DNA of 64,000 nucleotides, taken from an uncultured beta proteobacterium. GTDB taxonomy: Bacteria; Pseudomonadota; Gammaproteobacteria; Burkholderiales; Burkholderiaceae_C. Shown here in pieces: positions 44,570 through 55,536 of the stretch (position 1 is its first letter; every line of letters starts with the position of its first letter). The stretch is taken from the NCBI GenBank assembly GCA_903876735.1, contig CAIRAW010000014.1:62001-126000 (forward strand), given 5' to 3'. A program made the position numbers and the translations under genes. A model generated the notes under the pieces. The model had not been told where the DNA came from, did not search any database, and saw only the letters and a list, made by a program, of their open reading frames with translations.

Positions 44570-45358
44570 ATGCGCAAGACAGATTCCAGTATTCCAACGA
44601 CCCCAACCGTCCAGGTCATTGAGCGCATGTTTACCCTGATGGACGTTCTGGCCTCGAAAGAGGAGGCAATTTCCCTGAAAGAAATCAGCGAAAAATCGGG
44701 GCTGCACCTGTCCACAACCCACCGCTTGCTCAATGATCTGGCAATCGGCCGCTTTGTCGATCATCCGCAACCAGGCAGTTATCGGCTCGGCATGCGCCTG
44801 CTGGAACTGGGCAATCTGGTCAAAAGTCGTCTCAACGTGCGCGATGCCGCGCTTCTGCCGATGCGGGAACTGCACAAATTGATCCAGCAGCCCGTCAACC
44901 TGAGCGTGCGCCAGGGCGATGAAATCGTGTACGTGGAGCGCGCCTACAGCGAACGCTCTGGCATGCAGGTCGTGCGGGCCATTGGCGGCCGCGCCCCGTT
45001 GCACCTCACATCAGTGGGCAAGCTGTTTCTGGCTGCGGATGACCCACAACGGGTCCGCGCCTATGCCACCCGTACCGGCTTGAGCGGCCATACCAAAAAC
45101 AGCCTGACCCAGTTGGTGGCTCTTGAGCGTGAGCTCTCGAAGGTTCGCCAGTATGGCAACGCACACGACAACGAAGAACTGGAACTGGGCGTGCGCTGCA
45201 TGGCGGCCGGAATTTATGACGATCAGGGCACCTTGGTGGCTGGTTTGTCGATTTCGGCCCCGAGCGAACGCCTGGAGGACGCCTGGCTGCCAAAACTGCA
45301 GGCTACCGCGCGAGAAATCTCAACGACTTTGGGCTACCGCCCAGACACCACCCGCTGA
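44570..45358 (+). CDS. IclR family transcriptional regulator
   Basis: 'VQVIERMFTLMDVLASKEEAISLKEISEKSGLHLSTTHRLLNDLAIGRFVDHPQPGSYRLG'. Confidence 0.96.
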   Translation: MRKTDSSIPTTPTVQVIERMFTLMDVLASKEEAISLKEISEKSGLHLSTTHRLLNDLAIGRFVDHPQPGSYRLGMRLLELGNLVKSRLNVRDAALLPMRELHKLIQQPVNLSVRQGDEIVYVERAYSERSGMQVVRAIGGRAPLHLTSVGKLFLAADDPQRVRAYATRTGLSGHTKNSLTQLVALERELSKVRQYGNAHDNEELELGVRCMAAGIYDDQGTLVAGLSISAPSERLEDAWLPKLQATAREISTTLGYRPDTTR

Positions 45359-45371
45359 CGGCAAGTCGGCT

Positions 45372-46448
45372 TCAACCCTTGGTGCTGAAGACCTGACCCG
45401 CAGCCGCGCCTGCCAAAGGCACGGCGTCGGCGATCGTCGTCGGTTTGGACTCGACCCAGCGGCGAACGCGCTCGGCATCGCCTATGCGGCTGAGTTTGCC
45501 GGCCGAGTCGAGAAACACCATGATGATCTTGCGGCCGGCAACTTTGGCCTGCATCACCAGACACTGACCGGCTTCAGAGATGTAGCCAGTCTTCTGCAAG
45601 CCGATATCCCAGGACGGGTTCTTCACCAGACGGTTGGTGTTGTTGTATTGAAGCGTTCGCTTTCCAACTGCCACCTGGTGACCGGGCGAAGTCGACAACT
45701 CACGCAAGGTTGCATCGCCATACGCAAAGTTAACCAGTTTGGCCAGATCACGCGCACTCGATTGATTCTTGCTGGAAAGCCCGGTGGGTTCCTCGTAATG
45801 CGTATCCTGCATGCCGATCCCGCGCGCCTTGGCGTTCATCAAGCCAACGAAAACCGGCAGGCCACCCGGGTAACTGCGGCCAAGGGCATGCGCCGCCCGG
45901 TTTTCACTGGACATCAATGCCAGATGCAGCAATTCCCCACGGCTCAATTGCGTCCCAACCCGCAAGCGCGAGGTACTGCCCTTTTCGGTGTCCACATCAG
46001 CTTGAGAAATCGTGATGATCTCATCCATGGGCAAGCGGGCCTCGCTGAGAACCAGACCGGTCATCAGCTTTGTCAAGGAAGCAATCGGAAGAATGGCCTT
46101 GTCGTTCTTGCTGTACAAAACCTCGCTTGTATCCTGATCAATCACCAGCGCCACGCTGGACTTCAAGGCCAGTGAATCGCGACCACCGTGCAAGCCAGCG
46201 ATCTGTCCATAAGAAGCCCGCAGCGGAACAACATCGGCAGCGATGACGGCCTTGCGCTTTGCAGCAACAAATTTTTTGTGGACTCTGACTTTGGCGACGC
46301 TGCTCTTGGATGACTTGACATGCGAGCGCTTGCTGTGGGCTGTTTCGGCTTGAACCGAGGACGTGAGGACGGCAAAAGCCGTCAAACCGAAGAGAAAGAT
46401 CGCCTTGCGAAAAATACTTCCGAACACTGACTGACGAAAGCACAACAT
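45372..46448 (-). CDS. pbpG: D-alanyl-D-alanine endopeptidase (PBP7/8-like)
   Basis: 'ILPIASLTKLMTGLV' SxxK, 'MSSENRAAHALG' SxN, 'KTGYISEAGQCLVM' KTG. Confidence 0.93.
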   Translation of the reverse strand: MLCFRQSVFGSIFRKAIFLFGLTAFAVLTSSVQAETAHSKRSHVKSSKSSVAKVRVHKKFVAAKRKAVIAADVVPLRASYGQIAGLHGGRDSLALKSSVALVIDQDTSEVLYSKNDKAILPIASLTKLMTGLVLSEARLPMDEIITISQADVDTEKGSTSRLRVGTQLSRGELLHLALMSSENRAAHALGRSYPGGLPVFVGLMNAKARGIGMQDTHYEEPTGLSSKNQSSARDLAKLVNFAYGDATLRELSTSPGHQVAVGKRTLQYNNTNRLVKNPSWDIGLQKTGYISEAGQCLVMQAKVAGRKIIMVFLDSAGKLSRIGDAERVRRWVESKPTTIADAVPLAGAAAGQVFSTKG

Positions 46449-46493
46449 GCATCTTTCTCCTGATTAATTTCCCGAGTAGGGAAGTTTAAACAG

Positions 46494-46528
46494 AAAAACC
46501 GCAAGATATCAAATACTTGCGGTTTTTT
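46494..46528 (-). terminator. Stem-loop terminator downstream of leuA
   Basis: AAAAACCGCAAG...CTTGCGGTTTTTT; T/A tracts on both sides, possibly bidirectional. Confidence 0.75.
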
Positions 46529-46559
46529 CTTAATCCAGAACATACAAAAGGCACATTAG

Positions 46560-48098
46560 CTAGCCCTGTGCTGCCACCCGGTCTGCCTTGCTCTGCAATT
46601 TGTTCAGTGCACTGAGGTAGGCTTTGGCTGAGGCGACGATGATGTCGGGGTCAGCGCCGATGCCATTGACCACGCGTCCGCTGTTTTGCAGCCGCACGGT
46701 CACCTCACCCTGGCTTTCGGTCGAACCGCTGATGGCATTGACCGAATACAGCACCATCTCGGCACCACTGTTGACGTGCGCTTCGATCGCCTTTAGGGAA
46801 GCATCGACTGGCCCATTGCCGTCCGAACTGCTCTTCACTTCTTCACCATTCACGGTGAAAACAATGCTGGCAAACGGGTGCTCACCGGTTTCACTGCGCT
46901 GTGACAAGGAAACAAAGCGATATTGCTCGTGCTCATGCGTAACGCCTTCGTCACTGACCAGCGCCAGTATGTCTTCATCAAAAATCTCACTCTTGAGATC
47001 AGCCAGTTCCTTGAATCGGGTGAACGCGCTATTGATATCCGCTTCGCTTTCCATCTGGACGCCAAGTTCCTGCAAACGCTGCTTGAAGGCGTTTCGTCCA
47101 CTGAGTTTGCCCAGAACGATCTTGTTGTTGCTCCAGCCCACATCCTCGGCCCGCATGATCTCGTAGGTGTCGCGTGCCTTGAGCACACCGTCCTGATGGA
47201 TGCCCGAAGCGTGTGCAAAAGCATTGGCACCGACAACCGCCTTGTTCGGCTGCACCACAAAACCGGTAGTTTGGCTGACCATGCGGCTCGCAGCCAGGAT
47301 GTGTTTGGTGTCAATGCCCAGGTCCAGTCCGAAATAGTCGCGCCGGGTCTTCAGCGCCATGACAACTTCCTCCAGGCTGCAATTTCCAGCCCGCTCGCCC
47401 AAGCCGTTGATCGTGCATTCGATCTGACGCGCACCACCGATTTTGACGCCAGCCAAGGAATTGGCGACCGCCATGCCCAGGTCATTGTGGCAATGGACCG
47501 ACCAGATAGCCTTGTCTGAATTCGGGATACGTTCACGCAAATTCTTGATGAAATTGCCATAGAGCTCCGGCACGGCGTAACCCACCGTGTCAGGCACGTT
47601 GATGGTGGTTGCTCCCTCGGCAATCACGGCTTCGATCACACGGCACAGAAAATCAGGGTCGCTGCGGTAGCCGTCCTCCGGGCTGAACTCGACATCGGCA
47701 ACCAGATTGCGCGCAAAGCGCACTGCCAGTTTGGCCTGCTCAAACACCTCATCGGGCGACATGCGCAGTTTCTTCTCCATGTGCAAGGCCGAGGTCGCAA
47801 TGAAGGTGTGGATACGGGCGCTATTGGCGCCCTTGAGGGCCTCGGCAGCACGCGAAATATCCTTGTCATTGGCACGCGACAGAGAGCAAATCGTTGAATC
47901 CTTGATCGCGTTGGCGATCGTCTGCACGGCTTCAAAATCGCCATTGGAACTCGCGGCGAAACCGGCTTCGATGACGTCAACCTTGAGCCGCTCCAGTTGC
48001 CGGGCTATGCGCAGTTTCTCGTCCTTGTTCATCGACGCGCCGGGCGATTGCTCGCCATCGCGCAAAGTGGTATCAAAAATAATTACTTTGTCAGCCAT
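46560..48098 (-). CDS. leuA: 2-isopropylmalate synthase
   Basis: '[58 protein letters not shown]'; '[38 protein letters not shown]'. Confidence 0.97.
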   Translation of the reverse strand: MADKVIIFDTTLRDGEQSPGASMNKDEKLRIARQLERLKVDVIEAGFAASSNGDFEAVQTIANAIKDSTICSLSRANDKDISRAAEALKGANSARIHTFIATSALHMEKKLRMSPDEVFEQAKLAVRFARNLVADVEFSPEDGYRSDPDFLCRVIEAVIAEGATTINVPDTVGYAVPELYGNFIKNLRERIPNSDKAIWSVHCHNDLGMAVANSLAGVKIGGARQIECTINGLGERAGNCSLEEVVMALKTRRDYFGLDLGIDTKHILAASRMVSQTTGFVVQPNKAVVGANAFAHASGIHQDGVLKARDTYEIMRAEDVGWSNNKIVLGKLSGRNAFKQRLQELGVQMESEADINSAFTRFKELADLKSEIFDEDILALVSDEGVTHEHEQYRFVSLSQRSETGEHPFASIVFTVNGEEVKSSSDGNGPVDASLKAIEAHVNSGAEMVLYSVNAISGSTESQGEVTVRLQNSGRVVNGIGADPDIIVASAKAYLSALNKLQSKADRVAAQG

Positions 48099-48150
48099 CC
48101 GGGTTCTCCTGTTGTCCTCAAAATCCGCAAGCAAAAAAGTCGTATCAAAC

Positions 48151-48182
48151 AAAAAGCCCGCTGCGGACGCATACGGGCTTTT
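48151..48182 (-). terminator. Attenuator terminator upstream of leuA
   Basis: Minus strand AAAAGCCCG...CGGGCTTTTTG hairpin and U-tract, between leader peptide and leuA. Confidence 0.8.
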
Positions 48183-48202
48183 GGTTTCGATAAGCGCGTG
48201 CG

Positions 48203-48256
48203 CTACCGTCTCCGCCCGTCCGGCGTTAGCAGTAGCGCTAGCAAAATCTGATTCAT
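48203..48256 (-). CDS. leuL: Putative leuA leader peptide [17 protein letters not shown]
   Basis: Minus-strand ATG AAT CAG ATT TTG CTA GCG CTA CTG CTA ACG CCG GAC GGG CGG AGA CGG TAG; 5 Leu of 17 codons, followed by alternative hairpins and a terminator. Confidence 0.8.
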   Translation of the reverse strand: MNQILLALLLTPDGRRR

Positions 48257-48283
48257 GACTTCAATGTACCACAAGTTTTCCAC

Positions 48284-49096
48284 TCACTTGTGCAACCCTC
48301 GCTCGTCCGGCTCATCGGTTGAAGTGCTGATGACACTGGTTTGAAGCCCCTTGGTTTTGCGCCAGCCGTAAATCACATAGCCACTCATGCCGTACACCAC
48401 AAAAAGGGCAAACAGCACTTTGGGCGGATCAATGTTGATGGCAGCAATCACGAGGGCTATCAGGACCAGCACGACAAAAGGCACACTCCTTTTAGACAAA
48501 TCCTTGAAACTGTAGAAGGGCACATTGGTCACCATGCTCAGTCCGGCATACAAGGCCAACACAAACATGGGCCAGGCAACGCTGGGCCCTTTGAGGCCGA
48601 GTTCAGTCACAACCCAAAGGAAACTGGCCACCAGTGCGGCGGCAGCCGGAGAGGGCAAGCCCTGGAAATAACGCTTGTCGACAATACCGGTGTTGACGTT
48701 GAAGCGAGCCAGGCGCAAAGCCGCGCAGGCGCAGTAAACGAAAGCCGCGATCCAGCCCCAACGGCCCAAGCCCTGCAGAGCCCAGACATAAGCGATGAGG
48801 GCGGGCGCAGCACCAAACGACACCATATCGGACAGCGAATCCATCTGCTCGCCAAAAGCGCTCTGGGTATTGGTCATGCGGGCGACACGGCCATCGAGAC
48901 TGTCGAGCACCATGGCCCAAAAAATTCCCATCGCAGCCAGATCAAAGTGGCCGTTGATGGCCATGACAACGGCATAAAACCCACCAAACAGCGCCGCCAG
49001 CGTAAACAGATTGGGCAGTATATAAATGCCCTTGCGGCGCTTTCTCACCACAACGGCTTCACCCTCCGGGATGTCCAAGTCATTTCCGTCATGCAT
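48284..49096 (-). CDS. pssA: CDP-diacylglycerol--serine O-phosphatidyltransferase
   Basis: 'WAMVLDSLDGRVARMTNTQSAFGEQMDSLSDMVSFGAAPALIAY' CDP-alcohol phosphatidyltransferase motif. Confidence 0.96.
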   Translation of the reverse strand: MHDGNDLDIPEGEAVVVRKRRKGIYILPNLFTLAALFGGFYAVVMAINGHFDLAAMGIFWAMVLDSLDGRVARMTNTQSAFGEQMDSLSDMVSFGAAPALIAYVWALQGLGRWGWIAAFVYCACAALRLARFNVNTGIVDKRYFQGLPSPAAAALVASFLWVVTELGLKGPSVAWPMFVLALYAGLSMVTNVPFYSFKDLSKRSVPFVVLVLIALVIAAINIDPPKVLFALFVVYGMSGYVIYGWRKTKGLQTSVISTSTDEPDERGLHK

Positions 49097-49167
49097 ACAA
49101 TTCAGCCTCCAGCGCCCCATAGTAACAAAGGCCACCGAAGTGGCCTTTGTCGCGACAGTCAAGCAGC

Positions 49168-50699
<1,532 letters not shown>

Positions 50700-50770
50700 G
50701 GGATTCCTCTTTTCGATGCCCTCCCCCTGCAGCGGTAACCACAGGGCTTGGCAGTCAATAGATTTACAAA

Positions 50771-52594
50771 TTAAAGATCTTCCGAGCCCAGCAGCATTTC
50801 CGTAATGCCACTGCCGGCGCGCACCATCGGGAACACGTTTTCCGTCGGATCGGTGCGGAAGTCCATGAACACGGTGCGGTCCTTGAGCTTGCGCGCTTCG
50901 CGCAGCGCCGGTTCCACGTCCTGCGCACGCTCGATCAGCATGCCAACGTGACCGTAGGCTTCGGCAAGTTTCACGAAGTTGGGTAGCGTGTCCATGTAGC
51001 TGTGGCTGTAGCGCCCCTCATATTCCACTTCCTGCCACTGACGGACCATGCCCAGGTAGCGGTTGTTGAGGGAAATGATCTTGATCGGTGTGTTGTACTG
51101 CAGGCAGGTCGAGAGTTCCTGAATACACATCTGGACCGAGCCATCGCCAGTGATGCAGAAGACCTCGCTCTCGGGTCGCGCCATCTTGATACCCATGGCA
51201 TAGGGGATGCCAACGCCCATCGTGCCAAGACCACCGGAATTGATCCAGCGCCGCGGCTCCTCAAAGCGAAAGTACTGGGCCGCCCACATCTGGTGCTGGC
51301 CGACGTCGGACGTGATGTAGGTGTCAACGTCCTTGGTCATAGCCCCCAGCGTCTCGATGACGTACTGCGGCTTGATGACGTCGTCCTTGCCATGATCGTA
51401 CTTGAGGCAATTGCTCTTGCGCCAGCCCTCAATCGTGTCCCACCAGGGTGCCAGGGACCCGACATCGGGTTTGGTTGACCCTTCCCGGATCATCGCAATC
51501 ATTTCGGTCAGTACATCCTTGACATCGCCCACAATCGGGATGTCCACTTTCACGCGCTTGGAAATGCTGGACGGATCGATGTCAATATGAATGATCTTGC
51601 GCTCATTTTGGGCGAAGTGCTTCGGGTTGCCGATGACACGATCATCAAACCGCGCACCTACCGCCAGCAGGACATCGCAATGCTGCATCGCATTGTTCGC
51701 CTCCACCGTGCCGTGCATGCCCAGCATGCCCAGGAACTTGCGATCACTGGCCGGATAGGAACCCAAACCCATCAAGGTATTGGTGCAGGGGCAGCCAATC
51801 ATGTCGACCAGGGTGCGCAATTCAGCCGAAGCATTGCTCAAAACAACGCCGCCGCCCGTGTAAATATAAGGACGTTTGGCCGCCAGCAAGAGCGCAAGCG
51901 CCTTGCGAATCTGACCGCCATGGCCTTTGCGAACCGGGTTGTAGGAGCGCATCTCGACCGTCGCGGGATAGCCGGCGTAATGCGTCTTCTTGAACGACAC
52001 ATCTTTGGGGATGTCCACCACGACCGGGCCGGGGCGGCCACTGCGGGCAATATGGAAGGCCTTCTTCATTGTTTCGGCCAGATCCCGTACATCCTTGACG
52101 AGAAAGTTGTGCTTCACGACCGGACGGGTAATGCCAACGGTGTCGCACTCCTGGAAAGCGTCAAGACCGATCGCCTGCGTCGGCACTTGGCCGGTCACGA
52201 TCACCATCGGAATACTGTCCATGTAAGCCGTGGCAATACCGGTCACTGCATTGGTGGCGCCAGGCCCGGATGTGACCAGGGCAACGCCTACGTCGCCAGT
52301 GGCACGTGCATAGCCATCGGCAGCATGCACAGCAGCCTGCTCATGCCGCACCAAAATGTGTTGTATGGTGTCCTGCTTGTACAAAGCATCGTAAATGTGG
52401 AGCACAGCCCCACCCGGGTAGCCCCATACATATTTGACACCCTCGGCCTGCAAGGCCTTGATCAGAATCTCGGCACCGCGAAGTTCCTGATCCTTTGCCG
52501 GCGCAGCGGGCGTTTTTCCTGCCGATAGATTTTTCGCCGCAGTCGTTGCTGCAGCAGCCGAAGCGATCTCAGCTTTTGATATTTCCATGTTCAA
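50771..52594 (-). CDS. ilvB: Acetolactate synthase large subunit
   Basis: 'GAEILIKALQAEGVKYVWGYPGGAVLHIYDALYKQDTIQHILVRHEQAAVHAADGYARATGDVGVALVTSGPGATNAVTGIATAYMDSIPMVIVTGQV'. Confidence 0.97.
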   Translation of the reverse strand: MNMEISKAEIASAAAATTAAKNLSAGKTPAAPAKDQELRGAEILIKALQAEGVKYVWGYPGGAVLHIYDALYKQDTIQHILVRHEQAAVHAADGYARATGDVGVALVTSGPGATNAVTGIATAYMDSIPMVIVTGQVPTQAIGLDAFQECDTVGITRPVVKHNFLVKDVRDLAETMKKAFHIARSGRPGPVVVDIPKDVSFKKTHYAGYPATVEMRSYNPVRKGHGGQIRKALALLLAAKRPYIYTGGGVVLSNASAELRTLVDMIGCPCTNTLMGLGSYPASDRKFLGMLGMHGTVEANNAMQHCDVLLAVGARFDDRVIGNPKHFAQNERKIIHIDIDPSSISKRVKVDIPIVGDVKDVLTEMIAMIREGSTKPDVGSLAPWWDTIEGWRKSNCLKYDHGKDDVIKPQYVIETLGAMTKDVDTYITSDVGQHQMWAAQYFRFEEPRRWINSGGLGTMGVGIPYAMGIKMARPESEVFCITGDGSVQMCIQELSTCLQYNTPIKIISLNNRYLGMVRQWQEVEYEGRYSHSYMDTLPNFVKLAEAYGHVGMLIERAQDVEPALREARKLKDRTVFMDFRTDPTENVFPMVRAGSGITEMLLGSEDL

Positions 52595-52812
52595 CCTTTG
52601 TGAATTTCTCTAACGAAAGACCTTGGGTGCCCCTTCGCAAACACTCGTGGCGTCGCGTCGGAACTTAAAGCCAAAGCCATAAGCGCACTGATTCTTGCGC
52701 CGGACCATGACCCGTTTGCCTTTTGAATTGCAGGACGGATTATGGCACTGCAGCAATTGAACCCGCGCCAACCGGCCAGTAATACCCGATTCAAATGAGA
52801 TAATCGGCCCGT

Positions 52813-52841
52813 TGGCACGCGATTTCGTCTGTAGCGTGCCA
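52813..52841. promoter_or_regulatory. 8-bp inverted repeat in ilvB/sigma-factor divergent promoter region
   Basis: TGGCACGC-N13-GCGTGCCA, perfect arms. Confidence 0.45.
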
Positions 52842-52883
52842 CAAGACAAGCCAACTTAACGACCGTCTCAAGGCAAACACCTC

Positions 52884-53450
52884 TTGGCAACAGAACAAGA
52901 ACTCTCCGAGTTTCTGAAAAGCGTCGAAAAGCGCGCCTTCAAGCGTTCTGTCTACCACGTACGAAACGACGAATCCGCCCTCGATATCGTGCAGGACAGC
53001 ATGATGAAACTGGCTGAGCACTATGGGCACAAGCCCGCCGCCGAACTGCCCATGCTGTTCCAGCGCATCCTGTCAAACTGCACCCTGGACTGGTTTCGGC
53101 GGCAAAAGACCCGAAACGTGCTTTTCTCCAATTTTGGTGATTTCGCCATGGCTGGCGAAGACGAAGAATTTGACATTCTGGAAACTTTAAACGTACAAAA
53201 CCACTCAGAGCAAACAGAGAGCGCGCAGAGCACAACCGAGCGGGCACAAACCTTGCATGCGATCGAAGCTGAAATTCAGGAACTGCCACCCCGTCAACGA
53301 GAAGCCTTCCTCATGCGTTACTGGGAAGAACTGGACGTGGCAGAGACTGCTGCGGCAATGGGTTGCTCGGAAGGCAGTGTCAAGACACACTGCTCAAGAG
53401 CGGTACAAGCCCTTGGAACAGCCTTGAGGGCAAAGGGAATCACGTTATGA
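52884..53450 (+). CDS. RNA polymerase sigma factor (ECF-like sigma-70 family)
   Basis: TTG start; 'SALDIVQDSMMKLAEHYG', 'LPPRQREAFLMRYWEELDVAETAAAMGCSEGSVKTHCSRAVQALG' region 4. Confidence 0.93.
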   Translation: MATEQELSEFLKSVEKRAFKRSVYHVRNDESALDIVQDSMMKLAEHYGHKPAAELPMLFQRILSNCTLDWFRRQKTRNVLFSNFGDFAMAGEDEEFDILETLNVQNHSEQTESAQSTTERAQTLHAIEAEIQELPPRQREAFLMRYWEELDVAETAAAMGCSEGSVKTHCSRAVQALGTALRAKGITL

Positions 53451-53878
53451 GCAATTCGGACCACTATCAGTATCAATTGGCACAGGACCGCTTCGGTTTG
53501 CAGGTGGCTGCGCGCCTGTCCGACGCGGCCGACGAACTCCCTTACGATATTTCGGAACGTTTGCGCGCAGCTCGCACCCAGGCTCTGGGCAAACGCAAAG
53601 TGGCGCTGGTTCGCACCGCCAGCCGTCTGGCCACATCGGGCGGCAACGGAACCATGACAATGGGATACCCAGGGTGGTGGGATCGTCTGGCGGCGGCGGT
53701 TCCGGTGCTGGCGCTGGTTTTTGGTTTGATCACGATCAACATGATTCAAACTGAAAATCGTGCCAACGAACTGGCTGAAATTGATGCCGCCTTACTGACC
53801 GACGACCTTCCGCCAGCTGCTTATGCAGACCCGGCCTTTACCCAATTCCTCAAAAGCAGTTCCGGGCAAGACCAATAA
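53447..53878 (+). CDS. DUF3619-like single-TM protein
   Basis: 'AARLSDAADELPYDISERLRAARTQALGKRK' then TM 'RLAAAVPVLALVFGLITINMI'; ATG overlaps sigma stop (ATGA). Confidence 0.75.
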   Translation: MSNSDHYQYQLAQDRFGLQVAARLSDAADELPYDISERLRAARTQALGKRKVALVRTASRLATSGGNGTMTMGYPGWWDRLAAAVPVLALVFGLITINMIQTENRANELAEIDAALLTDDLPPAAYADPAFTQFLKSSSGQDQ

Positions 53879-53885
53879 ACCGGAC

Positions 53886-54623
53886 ATGACAATGCTCATG
53901 CGCCGTCTTGATCGATACAGAAACCGTCTATTGGCCACTTCACTGAGCAGCGTCCTCGCCTGGATGCTGCTCGCTGTCTTTGGCGCATCTGCCTCCCATG
54001 CGGTGGCTCAAGCAGTCATTGAGCCCGCGTCCGCGCCTCTGACCGTTGCATCGGCAAGCGCATCCGCGGTCAGCAGCCCAGGCAAAGCAAAAAACCTTTC
54101 AAAAAACGCCATCAAGCCCGACTGGCAAGACCTGACGCCACTGCAGCAAAAATCACTCAGGCCCCTGGCTGAGAAATGGACCACGCTGGGTGAAACCCAG
54201 AAGCGCAAGTGGATCGCCATAGCCGCGAACTACCAAAAACTTACAGCACCCGAGCAGGAAAAACTGCACAGCCGCATGACTGAGTGGGTATCCCTGAGCC
54301 AGCAGCAGCGTGCCCAGGCCAGGCTTAATTTTGCCGAATCAAAAAAACTGACGCCAACGCAAAAGGCCGCCACCTGGACCGCTTATCAGGCGCTCAGCCC
54401 GGAAGAAAAGCAGAAGCTTGCGCATGCCGTGCCACCCAAGCCCAGTGGCGCCGCAGCGGCGGCAAAACCTGTTCCGCCGCAAAAGATGGCAACCGTTCCA
54501 GTAAGCAAACCAACAGCGAAACAGGCACCCAAGATGGCGGCGGCAGGCCAGTCCCTGGACCGCAATACGCTGCTGCCACGGGCCAAGCCAGCGTCCGAGC
54601 CATCACCGGCACCCCAGGACTGA
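53886..54623 (+). CDS. DUF3106-like exported protein with LTxxQ-like repeats
   Basis: N-terminal signal/TM; 'LTPLQQKSLRPLAEKWTTLGETQKRKW...LTAPEQEKL...LSQQQRAQA..LTPTQKAATW..LSPEEKQKL'. Confidence 0.8.
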   Translation: MTMLMRRLDRYRNRLLATSLSSVLAWMLLAVFGASASHAVAQAVIEPASAPLTVASASASAVSSPGKAKNLSKNAIKPDWQDLTPLQQKSLRPLAEKWTTLGETQKRKWIAIAANYQKLTAPEQEKLHSRMTEWVSLSQQQRAQARLNFAESKKLTPTQKAATWTAYQALSPEEKQKLAHAVPPKPSGAAAAAKPVPPQKMATVPVSKPTAKQAPKMAAAGQSLDRNTLLPRAKPASEPSPAPQD

Positions 54624-54643
54624 GCCCCGTCGGTGCTGCTCCG

Positions 54644-55138
54644 ATGCAAGCCGAGTTGAAAACACCCAGTTTGGCACGTCGCATGGCTTGCTGGACCTAT
54701 GAAGGTCTGCTGCTGATGGGAGTGGTGTTTGTCGCCGGCTATCTGTTCGGGACCTTGAGCCAAACCCGAAATGCCTTGGACAATCGCCACGCACTGCAGG
54801 CTTTTCTGTTCGTGGTCTTCGGCATCTACTTTGTCTGGCTCTGGGCCAAGGGTCAAACCCTGGCCATGAAAACCTGGGGCATTACGGTCTTGGATCGCGC
54901 CGGCAAGCCGTTAACCCAGGCACGCGCCTTGTTGCGTTATCTCATCAGTTGGCTGTGGTTCCTGCCAGCCCTGATTGCAGCCGCAGGATTTAACCTGTCA
55001 GCGCAGGAATCGATCGTCATCATCCTGGGTTGGGTCGCGGTATGGGCCATCCTGAGCGGCCTGCACCCGCAGCGGCAGTTCTGGCACGATGCGCTGGCCG
55101 GCACCCAACTGGTGCTGGCGCCGCGCCTGAAAAAGTGA
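54644..55138 (+). CDS. RDD family membrane protein
   Basis: 'LARRMACWTYEGLLLMGVVFVAGYLFG', 'GQTLAMKTWGITVLDRAGKPLTQARALLRYL'. Confidence 0.9.
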   Translation: MQAELKTPSLARRMACWTYEGLLLMGVVFVAGYLFGTLSQTRNALDNRHALQAFLFVVFGIYFVWLWAKGQTLAMKTWGITVLDRAGKPLTQARALLRYLISWLWFLPALIAAAGFNLSAQESIVIILGWVAVWAILSGLHPQRQFWHDALAGTQLVLAPRLKK

Positions 55139-55161
55139 CCGGTCCGCCAGGCTGGCTGCAG

Positions 55162-55536
<375 letters not shown>

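Noticed and set aside
52884-53450. Sigma gene start at an upstream ATG
   Set aside because: No in-frame ATG with suitable context; TTG at 52884 is the best start, consistent with the ORF track
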